A DNA stretch of 64,000 nucleotides from Camellia lanceoleosa (taxonomy: Eukaryota > Streptophyta > Magnoliopsida > Ericales > Theaceae): positions 133,080,200 to 133,144,199 of the forward strand of contig CM045770.1 of assembly GCA_025200525.1 (NCBI GenBank), given 5' to 3'. The notes beneath the pieces were generated by a model. The model did no database searches. It was not told the DNA's origin and was given only the letters and a program-made list of their open reading frames with translations. The translations under genes were made by a program, and so were the position numbers. Below are positions 1 through 11,000 of the stretch, piece by piece (position 1 is the first letter of the stretch; each line of letters starts with the position of its first letter).

Positions 1-971
1 AAAAACACAAAATTTCCGACAGTCAACTCAACCCCCTTATGTTTTCTATCAGCGTAACTCTTCTGACAACTTTGTGTAGTCTTAATACGTTCCCAAATAA
101 TGTTCACCTTCTCCATGGTCTCTCTCACCAACTTTGGCCCTAACAATGACACATCTCCTACCTTCATCCAACAAGCAGGTGATCGATATGGCCTCCCATA
201 CAAGGCCTCAAAAGGTGCCATCTCAATACTGGAGTGATAGTTATTATTATAAGCAAACTCCACCAATGGCAAGTGTTCTTCCAAACTACCACCAAGATCG
301 AGGACACAAGCTCTCAACATATCTTCTAAGATCTGATTTACCTGCTCAGTTTGCCCATCTGTCTGAGAATGATAAGCCGTGCTCAGGTCTAACCTAGCAC
401 CCAAAGCATGTTGAAAACTCTCCCAAAACTCTGCCACAAACAACGGATCACGATCCGAAACTATAGAAACTAGTGCGCCGTGAAGTCGCACCACCTCTCG
501 AATATACAACCTAGCCAGTTTATCCGCAATTCGGTGAAAACTGATTGGAATAAGATGAGCAGACTTGGTGAGTCAATCCACTATCACCCAAATAGATTCA
601 TTACCTCACTTAGACCGCGGCAATCCATCCACGAAATCCATAAAGATGTACTCCCATTTCCAAGTAGGGATCTCGATAGGCTGGAAAAGTCCAAACGGTC
701 GTTGGTGTTCTTTCTTAACCTATTGACACACATAACATCGAGAAACATACTCTCTTATTTCCTTCTTCATACCTTCCCACCAAAACGTCTTCTTTAGGTC
801 ATGATACATCTTAGTTCCACCAGGGTGAATGGTATATCGGGACCTATAGGCATCATCCATAATCTCTTTCCTCAATTCAACAATGTTAGGTACGCACAAC
901 TTGCCCTTGAATTGTAATCCCCCATTTGAGCCCACAGACCAATTAGTAGGACAATCATCGATCAAATCCAC
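1..971 (-). pseudogene. Integrase of the chromovirus (partial, broken)
   Basis: The first part (971-720) holds the H2C2 zinc-binding region, with HPGGTKMYHDL followed by the CYVCQ cysteine pair. Downstream on the minus strand, after stops and frame changes, the catalytic core is readable: FMDFVDGLP (first Asp), VSDRDP (second Asp), then SQTDGQTEQVNQ carrying the Glu, and a MAPFEALYGRPYRSP segment. Integrase would insert the element cDNA into chromosomal DNA in the nucleus. The reading runs off the window in the C-terminal region. At least one stop lies inside the core (after GLPRSK). Identification is firm; function is lost. Confidence 0.8.
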
Positions 972-1199
972 TACAAGGTCATCGAGCTTGCTGATGAGAA
1001 ACCCATCTAAATTCTACATCTGACGAACTTTACCCAGTAACGTCGGTTGCACAGTCAAACTAACAATACATGCCCTCTCAATACTCTCTATTGGTTGAAC
1101 ATCATGCATCGAAATTAACTCCAAGGACTTCCATTCCTGGATCATCAAAGAAGCTATAATTCCATGTTGTCGACTAAGTGCATCTACGACCACATTTCC

Positions 1200-1707
1200 T
1201 TTTTCTAGTTGGTAAAGGATCTAGAAATCATAACTACTAACAAATTCAACCCACCTCTTTTGCCTCATGTTCACTTTTTTTGAGAAAAAAGATATTTGAG
1301 GCTCTTGTGATCTGTGTATAACTCAAAGCGCTCCCCAAACAAGTAGTGTCACCACACTTTCAATGTAAAAACAACTGCTGCCAGCTCTAAGCCATGAGTA
1401 GGGTATTGTCTCTCATGAGGTTTTAACTATCGAGAAGCATAAGATACAACCTTCTGATACTGCATCAACACACATCCCAACGCAGTTCCACTCGCATCAG
1501 CACAACTAACTTTTTCTCTTGTACTGGTATAGTAAACACCAGAGCTGTAGTCAACCGCTGCTTTAACTCTTGGAAAGCTTTCTCACAATCATCTGTCCAT
1601 AAGAACTTCACATTCTTGCGGGTCAACTTGGTCATGGGTGCTGCAATAATGAAAAACTTCTCTATAAATCTCCTATAATAACCAGCTAGTCCTAAAAAAT
1701 TTCTCAC
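1200..1707 (-). pseudogene. RNase H region of the chromovirus (broken)
   Basis: The connection region begins MRNFLGLAGYYRRFI, the standard start of the plant gypsy RT-RNase H linker, followed by KNVKFLWTDDCEKAFQELK. A frameshift near 1470 moves the reading to a second frame that continues with YASR, a stop, LKPHERQYPTHGLELAAVVF, then FELYTDHKSLKYLF. The stop in YASR*LKPHE replaces a Gln that is conserved in relatives (CAG to TAG). The domain normally removes RNA from the RNA/DNA hybrid during reverse transcription. It is too damaged to work. Confidence 0.75.
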
Positions 1708-1725
1708 CTATGTAGGGTTCGTGGG

Positions 1726-2643
1726 TTACTTCCATTCTTTAACCGCAACAACTTTCTCAGGATCTACCGCTATCCCCTGATTGGACACAACATGTCCCAA
1801 AAATCGAACTTCTTTCTCCCAAAAGTGAGACTTATTGAACGTAGTGTATAACTGTTGCTCCCCCAAAGTCTGCAACACAACTTTCAACTGTTCTCTGTGC
1901 TCTTCCTCATTCTTAAAATACACCAGAATATCGTCTATGAAGATAATCACAAACTTGTCTAGATACAGTTGAAAAATTCAGTTCATCAAGTCCATGAAAT
2001 AGGCAGGAGCATTGGTCAAACTAAAAGGCATTACAAGAAATTCGTACAACCCATACCGGGTTTGAAAAGCAATAAGCGGTAAACTTTCCTCTGACACACC
2101 CATCTGATGGTAACTAGTTATGAGATCAAACTGAGAGAACACAGCTACCCCCTTTAACTGATCAAAAAAGTCATCAATTTTAGAGAACATATACTTATTC
2201 TTGATAGTCACCTTGTTCAACTCTCTGTAATCTATGCACATACGGAGGGTACCATCTTTCTTGGAGACAAAGATCACGGGTGCTCCCCAAGGGGAGTTAC
2301 TTGAACGTATGAACCATTTCTGAAGCATCTTTTCTAGCTGCTTCTTCATCTCCACAAGCTCTTTAGGCGCCATTCTGTACACCGCCTTAGAAGTTGGTGC
2401 AGTTCCCGGCACTAAGTCAATGCAAAATTCTACTACCCGTTGAGGTGGAGGTCTAAGTATCTCCTGAAATACATCCTCAAACTCATGTACCACATCTACC
2501 TCACTACTATCCTGCTTAGGGATTTCTACCGAGCATAGAAAACTCGTAATTATCGACCATTCTTCATCGCAAGAAGTGTGGGTAAGCCGTTGTATACCGG
2601 GAATATCTGTATTAACAGTCTTTCCAGCACAATCTAAAGTCAC
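1726..2643 (-). pseudogene. Reverse transcriptase of the chromovirus (broken)
   Basis: The fingers and palm are well preserved in 2643-1978: [20 protein letters not shown] (where SKIDLRSGYHQ is usual), and [18 protein letters not shown] (usually FGLTNAPA). The catalytic block FIDDILVYF follows in the same frame after a stop at about 1975. That stop sits where the family has NR(V/I)F, so it is CGA to TGA. FLGHVVSNQGIAVDP marks the thumb. It lies between protease and RNase H, as expected in Ty3/gypsy. Several substitutions at usually fixed positions and the internal stop show a dead copy. Confidence 0.85.
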
Positions 2644-3003
2644 AAAGTGTTTTCACAACCAATCTATACCCAAAATAATTACAAACCCCTCAAACCCTAA
2701 AACAATTAGGTCGACATACAAGACTTTGCCCGCAAAGTCAATCTCAGAATCTTTACACCTCTCATAAAGAGTAACTGCCCCTCCTAAAGGAGTTTCAACA
2801 CGAATAGTTCTAGATAAGAAGGTAGTTACAAGGTGTTATCTTTTTACAAACTGCCTAGATATGAAAGAATAAGAAGCACCAGTATCAAAAAGTAATCTAA
2901 TGGGTTCTTGAAAAAGATTAAAATTACCTTGTACTTTGTCATTTCCTGGCATCACTGCAAATGCCCTGGAAAGAGCTGTCTGACCCTGTCGCGCCTGTTG
3001 TCT
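2644..3003 (-). pseudogene. Aspartic protease of the chromovirus (broken)
   Basis: The active-site block LFDTGASYSFISRQFV is readable at about 2838-2890 on the minus strand, a good match to the retropepsin D-T/S-G-A/S signature of plant gypsy elements. Between it and the reverse transcriptase, 2835-2644 has scattered stops and frame changes. The protease would cut the Gag-Pol polyprotein into working parts. It follows the Gag zinc knuckle directly, as usual. Confidence 0.7.
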
Positions 3004-4113
3004 CTGAGGGCAATCCTTGATTACATATCCCAACTATTGACACCCAAAACACTTCCTATTGATCGGTTGAAGTGCTACTACTTTGATAAGTGGGGACCCT
3101 CTAACTGAGGTACGGGAGGACGATAACCCAACTGTGGCACTTCCTGCCGCTGTCCTTGATAACCTGTGGGTGCAGACCACCCTGTCTCTGATAATAGTGC
3201 CCCTGGGGTTGGAAATTACCCTGAGGCCGGAAATTACCCAGAGGTTTGAAATTTCCTTGACTACCCTGCTATTGTGGCCTTTGAAACTACTAACCCCTAT
3301 GCCTTTGATCATAGGGTCGATATCTGTTCCATCATGCTGCTGGAAATGACTCCCTCTGGAAGTCTCTCCAACCTTAGCCTTCCCTTTTTTAAACTATTTC
3401 TCCTTTTCCTCATACTTCAATGCCAAGTCAAGAACTCTATCAAACAGTTCAGCATCGAAGGGAATAAGGGACTTAGACATGTAATGATTTAACCCCTTAA
3501 TAAACTTCTCATTCTTTTTCTCCTGCGTGTCAATTAAGTAAGGGGCATAACGAGATAACTCATTAAACCTGGTGACATACTTGATCACTGTTCTACCTTC
3601 TTAAGTTAACTTTGAAAATTCATCACTCAGCTGAGACCGAATAGTAGCAGGAACAAAACGAGTCTTGAAATTTGCCTAAGTCAAAGTCGTCAAATCTAGA
3701 CCCTCCTTCCACGAGTTTCACCAAGATAGGGCTACTCCCTCAGGCTAATGTGTCCCTAACTCCTGTTTTTGGACCTTGGTAAGCTACATACGACCAAACA
3801 CCATCTCACATTTCTGAACCCAAGCGTCATCTGCAATGAGTCCTCCATCTCCAGAGAATTTATGACCTCCCAAAGAACCAAAATCTTTGTTTCTCTTCGC
3901 AAATGGATCTCCCTGCTGACTTTGATTATTGTTCTACATAACCTAAAGTAATTAAGCCATTATCTCCCCCACATTAACCTACACCGTATTAGTAGCCCCG
4001 GTAACACCCGCCATTGCCCTAGTAGCAGCCGTCGCCGCTACCGCTGCGTTAGCAGTTGTTTCTTTCCTTGTGCCATTGGGCTCAGCACTTTTCAAATTAT
4101 ACGTTCCAGCCAT
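3004..4113 (-). pseudogene. Gag of the chromovirus with zinc knuckle (broken)
   Basis: The likely start is the ATG read from 4113 (MAGTYNLKSAEPNG), followed by an Ala/Thr-rich stretch and a stop. The capsid-like core appears at 3588-3394 (MIKYVTRFNELSRYAPYLI, then KFIKGLN), a typical plant retrotransposon Gag segment. The zinc knuckle at about 3004-3050 reads CFGCQ, stop, LGYVIKDC. It is a CCHC finger whose His has become Tyr and whose Gln after CFGC has become a stop (CAG to TAG). A Q/G/R-rich linker lies at 3034-3312. Gag would package element RNA in cytoplasmic particles. Confidence 0.7.
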
Positions 4114-4250
4114 CACCTTCAAGTTAAACATACAGAAAGAATTCGTTCACAAATACTAAGAATAAACTTAACCACCAAACTAAACCAGCTAACCTAAGTT
4201 TCCACAATCCGAAGAACACCTAAACTCTCACAAGTCTAGGGTAACCTAGA

Positions 4251-4262
4251 GCTCTGAGACGA
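4251..4262 (-). promoter_or_regulatory. Degenerate primer binding site (initiator-Met tRNA type)
   Basis: On the minus strand this reads TCGTCTCAGAGC, matching 10 of 12 bases of TGGTATCAGAGC, the site used by most plant chromoviruses with initiator methionine tRNA. It lies between the LTR-like segment and gag, where a PBS belongs. Confidence 0.5.
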
Positions 4263-4276
4263 GAACATTTAGATTT

Positions 4277-4365
4277 TGTTACACTCTTAGGATTTGGATG
4301 ATGGAATATTGATTGAGGTTTAGTCCTAATTTAATATTTAATTGTCCAAATTTTGGGACGTGACA
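4277..4365 (-). repeat. Candidate 5' LTR remnant, only 89 bp
   Basis: On the minus strand the segment starts TGTCACGTCCCAAAA and ends GAGTGTAACA, which are plausible chromovirus LTR ends with TG..CA and imperfect terminal inversion. It sits 14 bp upstream of the PBS remnant. A full LTR of this group is several hundred bases or more, so this is either an LTR with a large internal deletion or a misjudged boundary. Confidence 0.4.
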
Positions 4366-5150
4366 TAAATTTTGACCGTTTGAATTCAAATTTCGGTTGG
4401 AAAAATTCAATTTTGGCTTGCACCTTTCTGTACAGATTTCAATCTCTCCTAACAGATGCATATCTGTTTATTTCAAACCCAAACAGTTTCTTATTTGTTC
4501 AAACAGTGCCAAACAGGTACCATACCTGTTGGATTCAAATCTGAAAAGCCACAATTTCTTCTATAAATGGGTAAGTCCCTCATTTGGATTTTCACTCAAT
4601 TTTTGTCATCAACTCTGTTATTGCTCTCTGCATTTCATTTTCCTGTGAGAAAGAGTATAAACACAAAGTGTGTTTGTTGTGCGAATAGTTTGTAGTGCTA
4701 CTACTATTCATTGTTGATCATTTTATCCTGGGAGATAGACGTCCACAATCTGAAAGTACCGTAGAGAGGACGAATCTGTCTTAAGGATATAGGGTTAAAC
4801 ACTGGACTTGATCAAAATTTTGTTCGAGAAATTAATAAGGTAAGTAATTAATTTACTTTCTGTTTTATTATTTTTTTCCTTTTCAGATTCTGATTTTGCT
4901 TTTGTAACAAAACAAGAATCTATTGTTTTATTTTATTTCGTATACTGTTTTGATTTTTATAATCAAATAGTCTTTCTACATTCTTTAATCCATTCTTCGA
5001 ATACAGTGAAGATTGTCCAACAATAATAATCTTAAGAATTGTTTGATCCTTCATTTTTTTTCTTCTTCTTATAGATCCAAAAGTCTCATTCTAGTGTGAA
5101 TTACATAAAGGGCCAAGAATAAACTCTTATGTGTTATGTGTTATGTGTTG
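4366..5150 (+). other. LTR-like or promoter-like segment, unassigned
   Basis: No protein is supported. The stretch has a good TATA box (TATAAATGG, 4562-4570), a downstream leader-like segment and a splice-donor-like AAGGTAAGT near 4838-4845. This layout resembles the R/U5 and leader of a copia LTR or the 5' end of a transcribed unit. A perfect inverted repeat AACAGGTA/TACCTGTT lies at 4512-4530. I could not find a second LTR copy or TG..CA ends, so the element type is open. Confidence 0.3.
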
Positions 5151-5159
5151 AGAGACAAA

Positions 5160-5640
5160 TATAGATTTTCTCATAATGTTGAAATTACTAGACGTAACAC
5201 TTCAAAAGAAGTCCTTAGTATACTTTTTCTGAACGCAACACTCTAATGTAATATTTAAAAAACGTAGACTCCATTGTAACACACTAACAAACTCATTCGT
5301 ATACTTTTCTTAAACGTAACAACGTAACATTCAAAAAAAACTTGTTAGTGTGCTTTTTCCAAACGTAATACTTTAATCAATGTAACACTAAAAAATTTCT
5401 TAGTGTATTTTTTCCAAATGTAACACTTCAATGTAACACTTCAATGTAACACACTAAAAAACTCCTTAGTATACTTTTTTCAAACTTAACAGCGTAACAA
5501 AAAGACTCTTTAGTGTATTTTTCTCAAATGTAACACTCCAATCAATGTAACACACAAAAACTTCTTAGTGTATTTTTTTTTTCTTTCAAACGTAACACTC
5601 TAATGTAATACTAGAAAATCATACTAACAAAAATGTATAT
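5160..5640. repeat. Degenerate minisatellite, about 7 units of 45-85 bp
   Basis: Two motifs alternate: CTTAGTGTATTTTT (seen near 5213, 5343, 5399, 5463, 5508 and 5566, and in a poorer form near 5296) and AACGTAACACTCCAATGTAACAC. Spacing between copies is irregular, so the array has been eroded by small deletions. No coding potential is seen. Confidence 0.6.
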
Positions 5641-6203
5641 TTCCATGCTCGATAATTAACACTTTAGCAATCAATCCCTCCAAAAAGAACCTTCCATACC
5701 TCACATTTCCATTTTCATTCCAAAAATGAATAAGAAAATTAGAAAAATGAATCATAAAATGATATTCACTTAAACTCAAATGGTACAAAATCAAATAAAT
5801 ATAATTAATTTTCCTAAACAAAAAGGACTAATTAATTCATAAAAAACTCTTACAACTAAATAGATTAACATTCTCCCATATAAGATTTATGGATAAATTT
5901 TCCTACAGGCCCGTGCCCTTTTTTTTTTTTCTTTGATGTAATCTAATCAAATAAGATAAGACAAAAATTATTGTATTATATTTTATTCGCTCGTATTTAT
6001 CAAAATAAGAGGGAGAGAAATATAATTGTTTAGTTTAACTTATTTTTTAGAAAATTAAATTTTTTATTTTTCGTATATTTTCATTTTTAGTGAATTTTTT
6101 AAATATTTTACACAATTTTTTTTATTTTTTAGATACACCTAATTTAGATACACTTAAAAAGTATAATATTTGTTAAAAATAACTTTTAAAAATTCACCAA
6201 CTA

Positions 6204-6237
<34 letters not shown>

Positions 6238-7233
6238 GAAAATTCAATATATTTTCATATTTTGTTGTATTTAATGAAAATTTTAAAAGTTTTTGTACAA
6301 ATTTTATACTTTTTAAATATATCAAGAGTAGATAGATCTAAAAAATGCTCAAAAAAATTGATTAAAATATTTAAAAAATTATTAAAAATATAACAATACA
6401 AATTGAAAACTCTAAACCAAGCATAATCAACTTATACAATCATTTTTTTTCCCTCCCTTAAATTTTCAACCATAATGTTTGTTATTTGTTTAAAAAAAAA
6501 AATACCATTGAAGTTCACATAGCCTTTGTTTGGCAACTTGAGTTGGGTTGGATTTGAGGCTATTTTAACAAAAAAAAGACAAAATAAGTTTTTTAACCTA
6601 ACAAGACAAAATGTCATATCAAACCTATAATCATTACATTCTTTTTCTAACAAAAAGTCAAAAACGTCAAAAAATTTATCTCAAACAAAATTTTTTAATC
6701 TTAAATTAAAAAAATTAAAAAATTAAAATGCCAACCCACTTTTCAAACGAACTCATAGAGTTGGAAGATTTTAGAACATATACATGATTATAATAGTCGA
6801 CAACCTCAATTATTGCAAACGGCCAATTGGTAAAATCCATGGTTAGGGAAGAATAAAATACCCATTCAATGCGATTTAAAAATTCCCACTTCACAACGAC
6901 TTGTACAGTATCATCATGTATTTTGTGAGCATTCCTAAATAGTCTTCAATTATTTGATTTTTATTAATAATCTTGGGCATATCAAAGCTGCACATGTTGA
7001 ACAATGTCAATGATGATGAAGAAGAAGATGATAGGTTGCCTTGTTGATTATACAATCATTGGAAAGACATCTTTGACAGAATGTATGCAACAAATAATTG
7101 AGCAACAACAGACTTCCCATCCTTATTTGATTCATTGCACCAAATCTACACATTGGGATTCATGTTATTTTTAAGACATTGATCCAAAAAAAACTAAAAC
7201 ATAAAAAAATAATTAAAAGAAAAATACTATAAT
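5641..7233. other. AT-rich intergenic sequence, no gene seen
   Basis: Very AT-rich, with a T-run near 5918-5931 and an A-run of about 30 bases at about 6206-6234. Stretches at 6520-6760 (TTTGTTTGGCAACTTGAG) look like decayed small-transposon ends but no partner is clear. Short open frames on both strands are low-complexity. Sequence 6780-7200 is less AT-rich, but no protein family is recognised. Confidence 0.6.
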
Positions 7234-7761
7234 TGTAGAGATGTATTTTCTGAGTACCAACACGTGGTAAGGTGACGCCGACGTGTCAGCCGAGGTGCCA
7301 CGTGTCCTGGTCGTGATGCCGAGGTGATCTCGGCTAGGCCGAGGTTATCTCCGAAGATACTGGAGTCCGAGATAAGTGGATAAGGGACAGGAGTCCTAGA
7401 AAGAAGAAAGACTACAAGATGGATAAAGGTAAAACTTTTAGGGAGTCTATCCTTATCTCTTGAAGAGTCCATGAGATCGAGTTGGAGTCCATAGAAGTAA
7501 GACTTCTAGTGGGACTAGGATAGAGACACTATAAAGAAGGGCACCCCGTGGTCTAAGGTATGCATAATTTGTAGTCTTGAGCGATAATTTAGCACTTGTT
7601 ATCTTTGAGAGATATTGACTTGATCGTCGGAGTGCCCCCGGGTGGAAGAACCACCGCCGGAGCTTTCTCTTTACATGTGATTCTGAGGGAGCCATCTACT
7701 CTGCCTGTGTTCTACAGCTGGATTACTAAGGAGGGCATGTGATCGGAATTTCACTCACACA
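7234..7761 (+). repeat. 5' LTR of Tat1
   Basis: The 528-bp LTR begins TGTAGAGATG and ends CTCACACA, and matches 17711-18267 almost throughout. A TATA box (TATAAAG) lies at 7530-7536, so U3 would be about 7234-7560. It carries one copy of the unit GGCTAGGCCGAGGTTATCTC that is doubled in the 3' LTR. Confidence 0.92.
7261..7307 (+). promoter_or_regulatory. ABRE/G-box and DRE-core cluster in U3 of Tat1
   Basis: Within 47 bp there are three ACGTG cores: CACGTGG at 7261-7267, GACGTGTC at 7280-7287 and CCACGTGTCC at 7298-7307. A DRE/CRT core, GCCGAC, overlaps the second at 7277-7282. The same block is kept in the 3' LTR, about 17738-17785. In plants these are known binding sites of bZIP (ABF/G-box) and DREB/CBF factors. 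Stress-responsive LTR transcription is therefore an inference, not shown. Confidence 0.5.
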
Positions 7762-7764
7762 ATT

Positions 7765-7781
7765 TGGCGCCGTTTGTGGGA
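7765..7781 (+). promoter_or_regulatory. Primer binding site of Tat1
   Basis: TGGCGCCGTTTGTGGGA begins three bases after the LTR end. The TGGCGCCGT(T/C)TGTGGGAA type of site is typical of plant Tat elements; Tat3 has the same site with one base changed. I do not assign the tRNA. Confidence 0.8.
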
Positions 7782-7796
7782 ACGAAAGAAGAGTAG

Positions 7797-9456
7797 ATGG
7801 CTAGTAACGTGCAGAAAGAACAGATAGGGGACGACGCTCCGACTGGGAGTAGAAGACCCGTCGACTCTAATGCTGAAGGAGGAGACCACAACGAAGAAAC
7901 TCGTGATCAGAATCACGCAGAGAAAGCCGTCGGACAAGATGGTGATACATCAAAGAAAGCGGACAGAGGCAAATACTATAATGAGGATGACCTCCAGACC
8001 TGGAAAGACAGATGTCTGAGGAGGGATGAGGAAGTAAAAGAGATGGCAAACAAGTTGGCAGACCTTCAATCGGTTGTCAACTTCATGATGCAGAATAATG
8101 TCATGCAGCCGCCATACTCGCTGCAGGACACACCAATGCCGGCAGCAAACGTCTAGAAGAAGGGGCGGAGAGAAGTCCCCGAAGCCCCTCAGCACACGGG
8201 GAGTGGAAGGCGCTCTCGCCGACCTTCCAGGGAAGTCGGCCGAGAAGAGCCGAGAAGAGAAGAGTCCCGAAGGACATATCGCGAGAAGGAAGCAGACCCC
8301 AAAGAACATCGGCATGTTAAAGGCGGATATTGTGTTCGATCGTCCTGCGGAGAAGGATCGAAAAGGGGCTACCATGAGTAGAGTAGTGCGTGAAAAATTT
8401 GAAGTCCAATGACAATGTAGGCTGCGGGAGAAGTAAAGAGGACTTGAGAGATTACCTCAAGAGAAGCAATGAGAATCTGGTGAAGTGACCTCCGGTTAAG
8501 CGAGGACTCCATTCTCGGCGAATTAGATAGATTCGTCAGGCAAAAGATTCAAGATATCGAGGCTCGGATATATGATGGTAAATCGGACCCTAACTTCCAT
8601 GTTGGATTATTTTTGAATTCAATGGCATTGTATGCACGGTGGGAGCGAGCCGTTGCTCGCAAAGTGTTCCTTCATCCTTGGGAGATTGCATCAGTTGGTT
8701 CCACAAACTCTAGAAGAGGAGCGTGAAGAAATTTGGGAAGGCTGGCCGAGATGTTTGTGGCGGAGTTCATAACAAACAAATTGCGACCATTGAGGGTAGA
8801 TGCATTGATGGCCTCGAAGATCGGCAAAGATGAGAGCCTCGAGCCTATGCAAAGCGGTACTACGAGGTGTTCAATCGAATACCTGAATGCAACCAGGAGG
8901 TGGCGGTCGTCTCTTTCAAGAACGGCCTAAAGGATGACTGTCCACTGCGGAAGTCTTTGGCAAAAACCCTGCCAAAGAGTATGGAAGAGCTCATGGCGAG
9001 AATCGAGAAGTATACCAGAGCCGAGGAAGATACGTCGGGAAATAGGGAGACGAAGCCAGAAAAGGGCAACGGCTCGCCGAAGCGAGGCCGAGGTAACAAT
9101 GGACAGAACAAACAGAGCGAGTTGAGGGCTAAGCAAGCGATGGCACGGTGTTCAATTCGATCCAAAAGTCCTTGACCAAATTCAAATCGGCCCTACTTGG
9201 TAGGCAAGAGAGAACCAAGAGAATTTATGGAGAGAAACCATGGTAGGCATTGTGCCTACCACAATGAGCAGGGTCACCCAACTCAGGGTTGCAGAGCCCT
9301 TAAAGCACACTTAGAAGATCTGGTGAGACAAGGCCATCTAAGAGATCTTGTGGATGAAGCCAGAACCAGGGAAGAGCAGGCACGATTGCCTCAAGCGCCA
9401 GTGACCTCCTCCCCAAAGACAAAGAACCACGAGGTGGACCTCGGGTGGTTAATGTG
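7797..9456 (+). pseudogene. Gag of Tat1 (several frameshifts)
   Basis: The ATG at 7797, 16 bp after the PBS, opens a hydrophilic 119-codon start (MASNVQKEQIGDDAPTG). Frameshifts follow near 8156, 8410-8730 and 8860. The capsid-like core is legible at about 8560-8790 (YDGKSDPNFHVGLF, then RLAEMFVAEFITNKLR), continuing at 8867-9100 with SFKNGLKDDCPLRKSL. The nucleocapsid finger at about 9255-9300 reads CAYHNEQGHPTQGC, the CxxH...H...C form characteristic of Tat Gag, followed by CRALKAHLEDLVRQG. Gag would form the RNA-packaging particle. Broken in at least three places. Confidence 0.8.
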
Positions 9457-10275
9457 ATCCACTCGAAGGTGAATGAAAACGACATACGGGGGGAGACACA
9501 GAGGGTGAAACATCTGCAGCACGTTAACCAGGTCGGACTGAAAAGACCTCGGCCTGAAGATTACCAAGGACCAATGATAACCTTCACAGAGGCCGACCTT
9601 GACATGGTTCAGCACCCGCACAATGATGCCCTGGTAGTATCCCTCCAGGTTGGGGAGTGCCAGGTGAAACGCATCTTGATTGATCAAGGCAGCTCCTGCG
9701 ACATCATGTATGTCAGATGCTACAAGGAGTTAGGCCTTCACCCTGATGACATGGAGTAGTCAAACGGCCCAATGGTCAGCTTCAATGGAACGCCGACATG
9801 GCCTTTAGGTGCAACAAGCTTAGAGGTACAAGCTGGCACAAAGAAGATGAAGACAGAATTTATTGTGATTGATATGCCTTCGCCTTACAACATCATCCTG
9901 GGAAGGCCGTGGTTGCATGCAATGGGGGCAGTTCCCTCAACCTTGCATCAACTGCTACGATTCCCAACAGAACATGGGATTGAGGAAATCAGAGGAGATC
10001 AGTTGCAGGCGAAAAATTGCTCCATGGCAGCAATGAAGTTAACCTGCAGCATTCGAGAACCAGAGGAAGCAGAGGTTGAAGAAGAGGACATGAAGGTCCT
10101 AGATGATGTCGGCGTCCTAGATGATGTCGGCAAGGAGCCGACCGAGAAGAGTGAAGAAGCATTGAAGAAAATCTTCGTCCAAGAGGGCGATGAGGAACGC
10201 TTCTTTCTTCTCGGCACAGGATTAGCCGAAGAAGAAGAAAGGGAGTTGGAAGCCTTTACGAGAAAAAAATATTGA
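9457..10275 (+). pseudogene. Aspartic protease of Tat1 (broken)
   Basis: Tat-type protease blocks appear in order: MITFTEADLDMVQHPHND, VKRILIDQGSSCDIMYV, then MVSFNGTPTWPLGA and PYNIILGRPWLHAMGAV. The active site reads D-Q-G-S-S where the lineage usually has D-N-G-S-S. A stop at about 9757-9759 splits the domain, with a second open frame from 9772. The C-terminal part (10060-10275) is acidic and links to RT. Cleavage of the polyprotein would be its role; the split domain is unlikely to work. Confidence 0.8.
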
Positions 10276-11000
10276 GGTGTTCGCTGGACACCTTATGAAA
10301 TGCTGGCATTGACCCAGGTCACATACCACAGACTCAACGTTGATGGTCGGCCAAACACGTAATACAACGAGCGAAGACCGTATTGATGCACGTCGAAGCG
10401 GTGGAAGAGGAAGTAGCGGACTTCTAGAAGCTAGGGCCATCAGAAGCCAATTATCCGGCGTGGTTATCAAATACCGTGGTAGTAAAGAAGAAGAATGGCA
10501 AGTGGAGGTGCGTAGACTTCACAAATTTGAACAAAGCTTGTCCCAAAGGCGACTTCCTCTCACAAAGATCGACCGGTTGGTGGGCCACATCTGGACATGG
10601 AAGGATGAGCTTCTTGGATGTATATAGGGGTATCACCGGATAGCCATGTACCCCCGGATGAAGAAGGCGGCGTTCATCACTCCGAAAGGTTTATCTTTAT
10701 TCTGAGTCATGCCTTTTGGGTTGAAGAACGCAGAGAACAACTTACCAAAGTGGTGACCAAGATGTTCAAACACTTGATTGGCGAAGCTGTAGAAGTCTAC
10801 ATTGATGATATGGTCGTGAAGACCAAGGAGCCAAAGGATCATCTTGACCTAGAAGAGGTCTTTGACATACTCAAAACATATCGGCTCGACTAAACGCGCC
10901 GAAATCTTGCGTTTGGAGTCGGATCCGGAAAGTTCTTGGGATACCTGGTGACTAGAAGGGGCATTGAAGCCAGCCCAGATTAGATAAGGGCCATTCTGGA
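10276..11000 (+). pseudogene. Reverse transcriptase of Tat1 (broken)
   Basis: The N-terminal part is shredded, but KKKNGKWR, NLNKACPKGDF and RMKKAAFITPKGL can be followed across frames. [11 protein letters not shown] comes after a stop near 10703, where Arg is usual before VMPFGL (CGA to TGA). The catalytic block is intact as VYIDDMVVKTKEPKDHL (about 10795-10840). GKFLGYLVTRRGIEA at about 10930-10970 marks the thumb. Identification is secure; multiple frame changes show it cannot be made as one protein. Confidence 0.8.

Larger units (their letters stand above)
1..4365 (-). mobile_element. Decayed Ty3/gypsy chromovirus (Tekay/Del-like), 5' part, cut by window start
   Basis: Reading the minus strand from 4365 to 1, the order is short LTR-like segment, primer binding site remnant, gag, zinc knuckle, protease, reverse transcriptase, RNase H and integrase, which is the Ty3/gypsy order. 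The integrase has the MAPFEALYGR phrase typical of plant chromoviruses of the Tekay/Del group; that lineage call is from family knowledge, and no chromodomain is inside the window. Every domain has stops or frameshifts, so the copy is dead. The 3' part and 3' LTR lie left of position 1. Confidence 0.85.

Noticed and set aside
7227..7472. Minus-strand frame of 81 codons, repeated in similar form at 17811-18032
   Set aside because: It is repeated only because it lies in both LTRs of Tat1; it is the reverse strand of the LTR.
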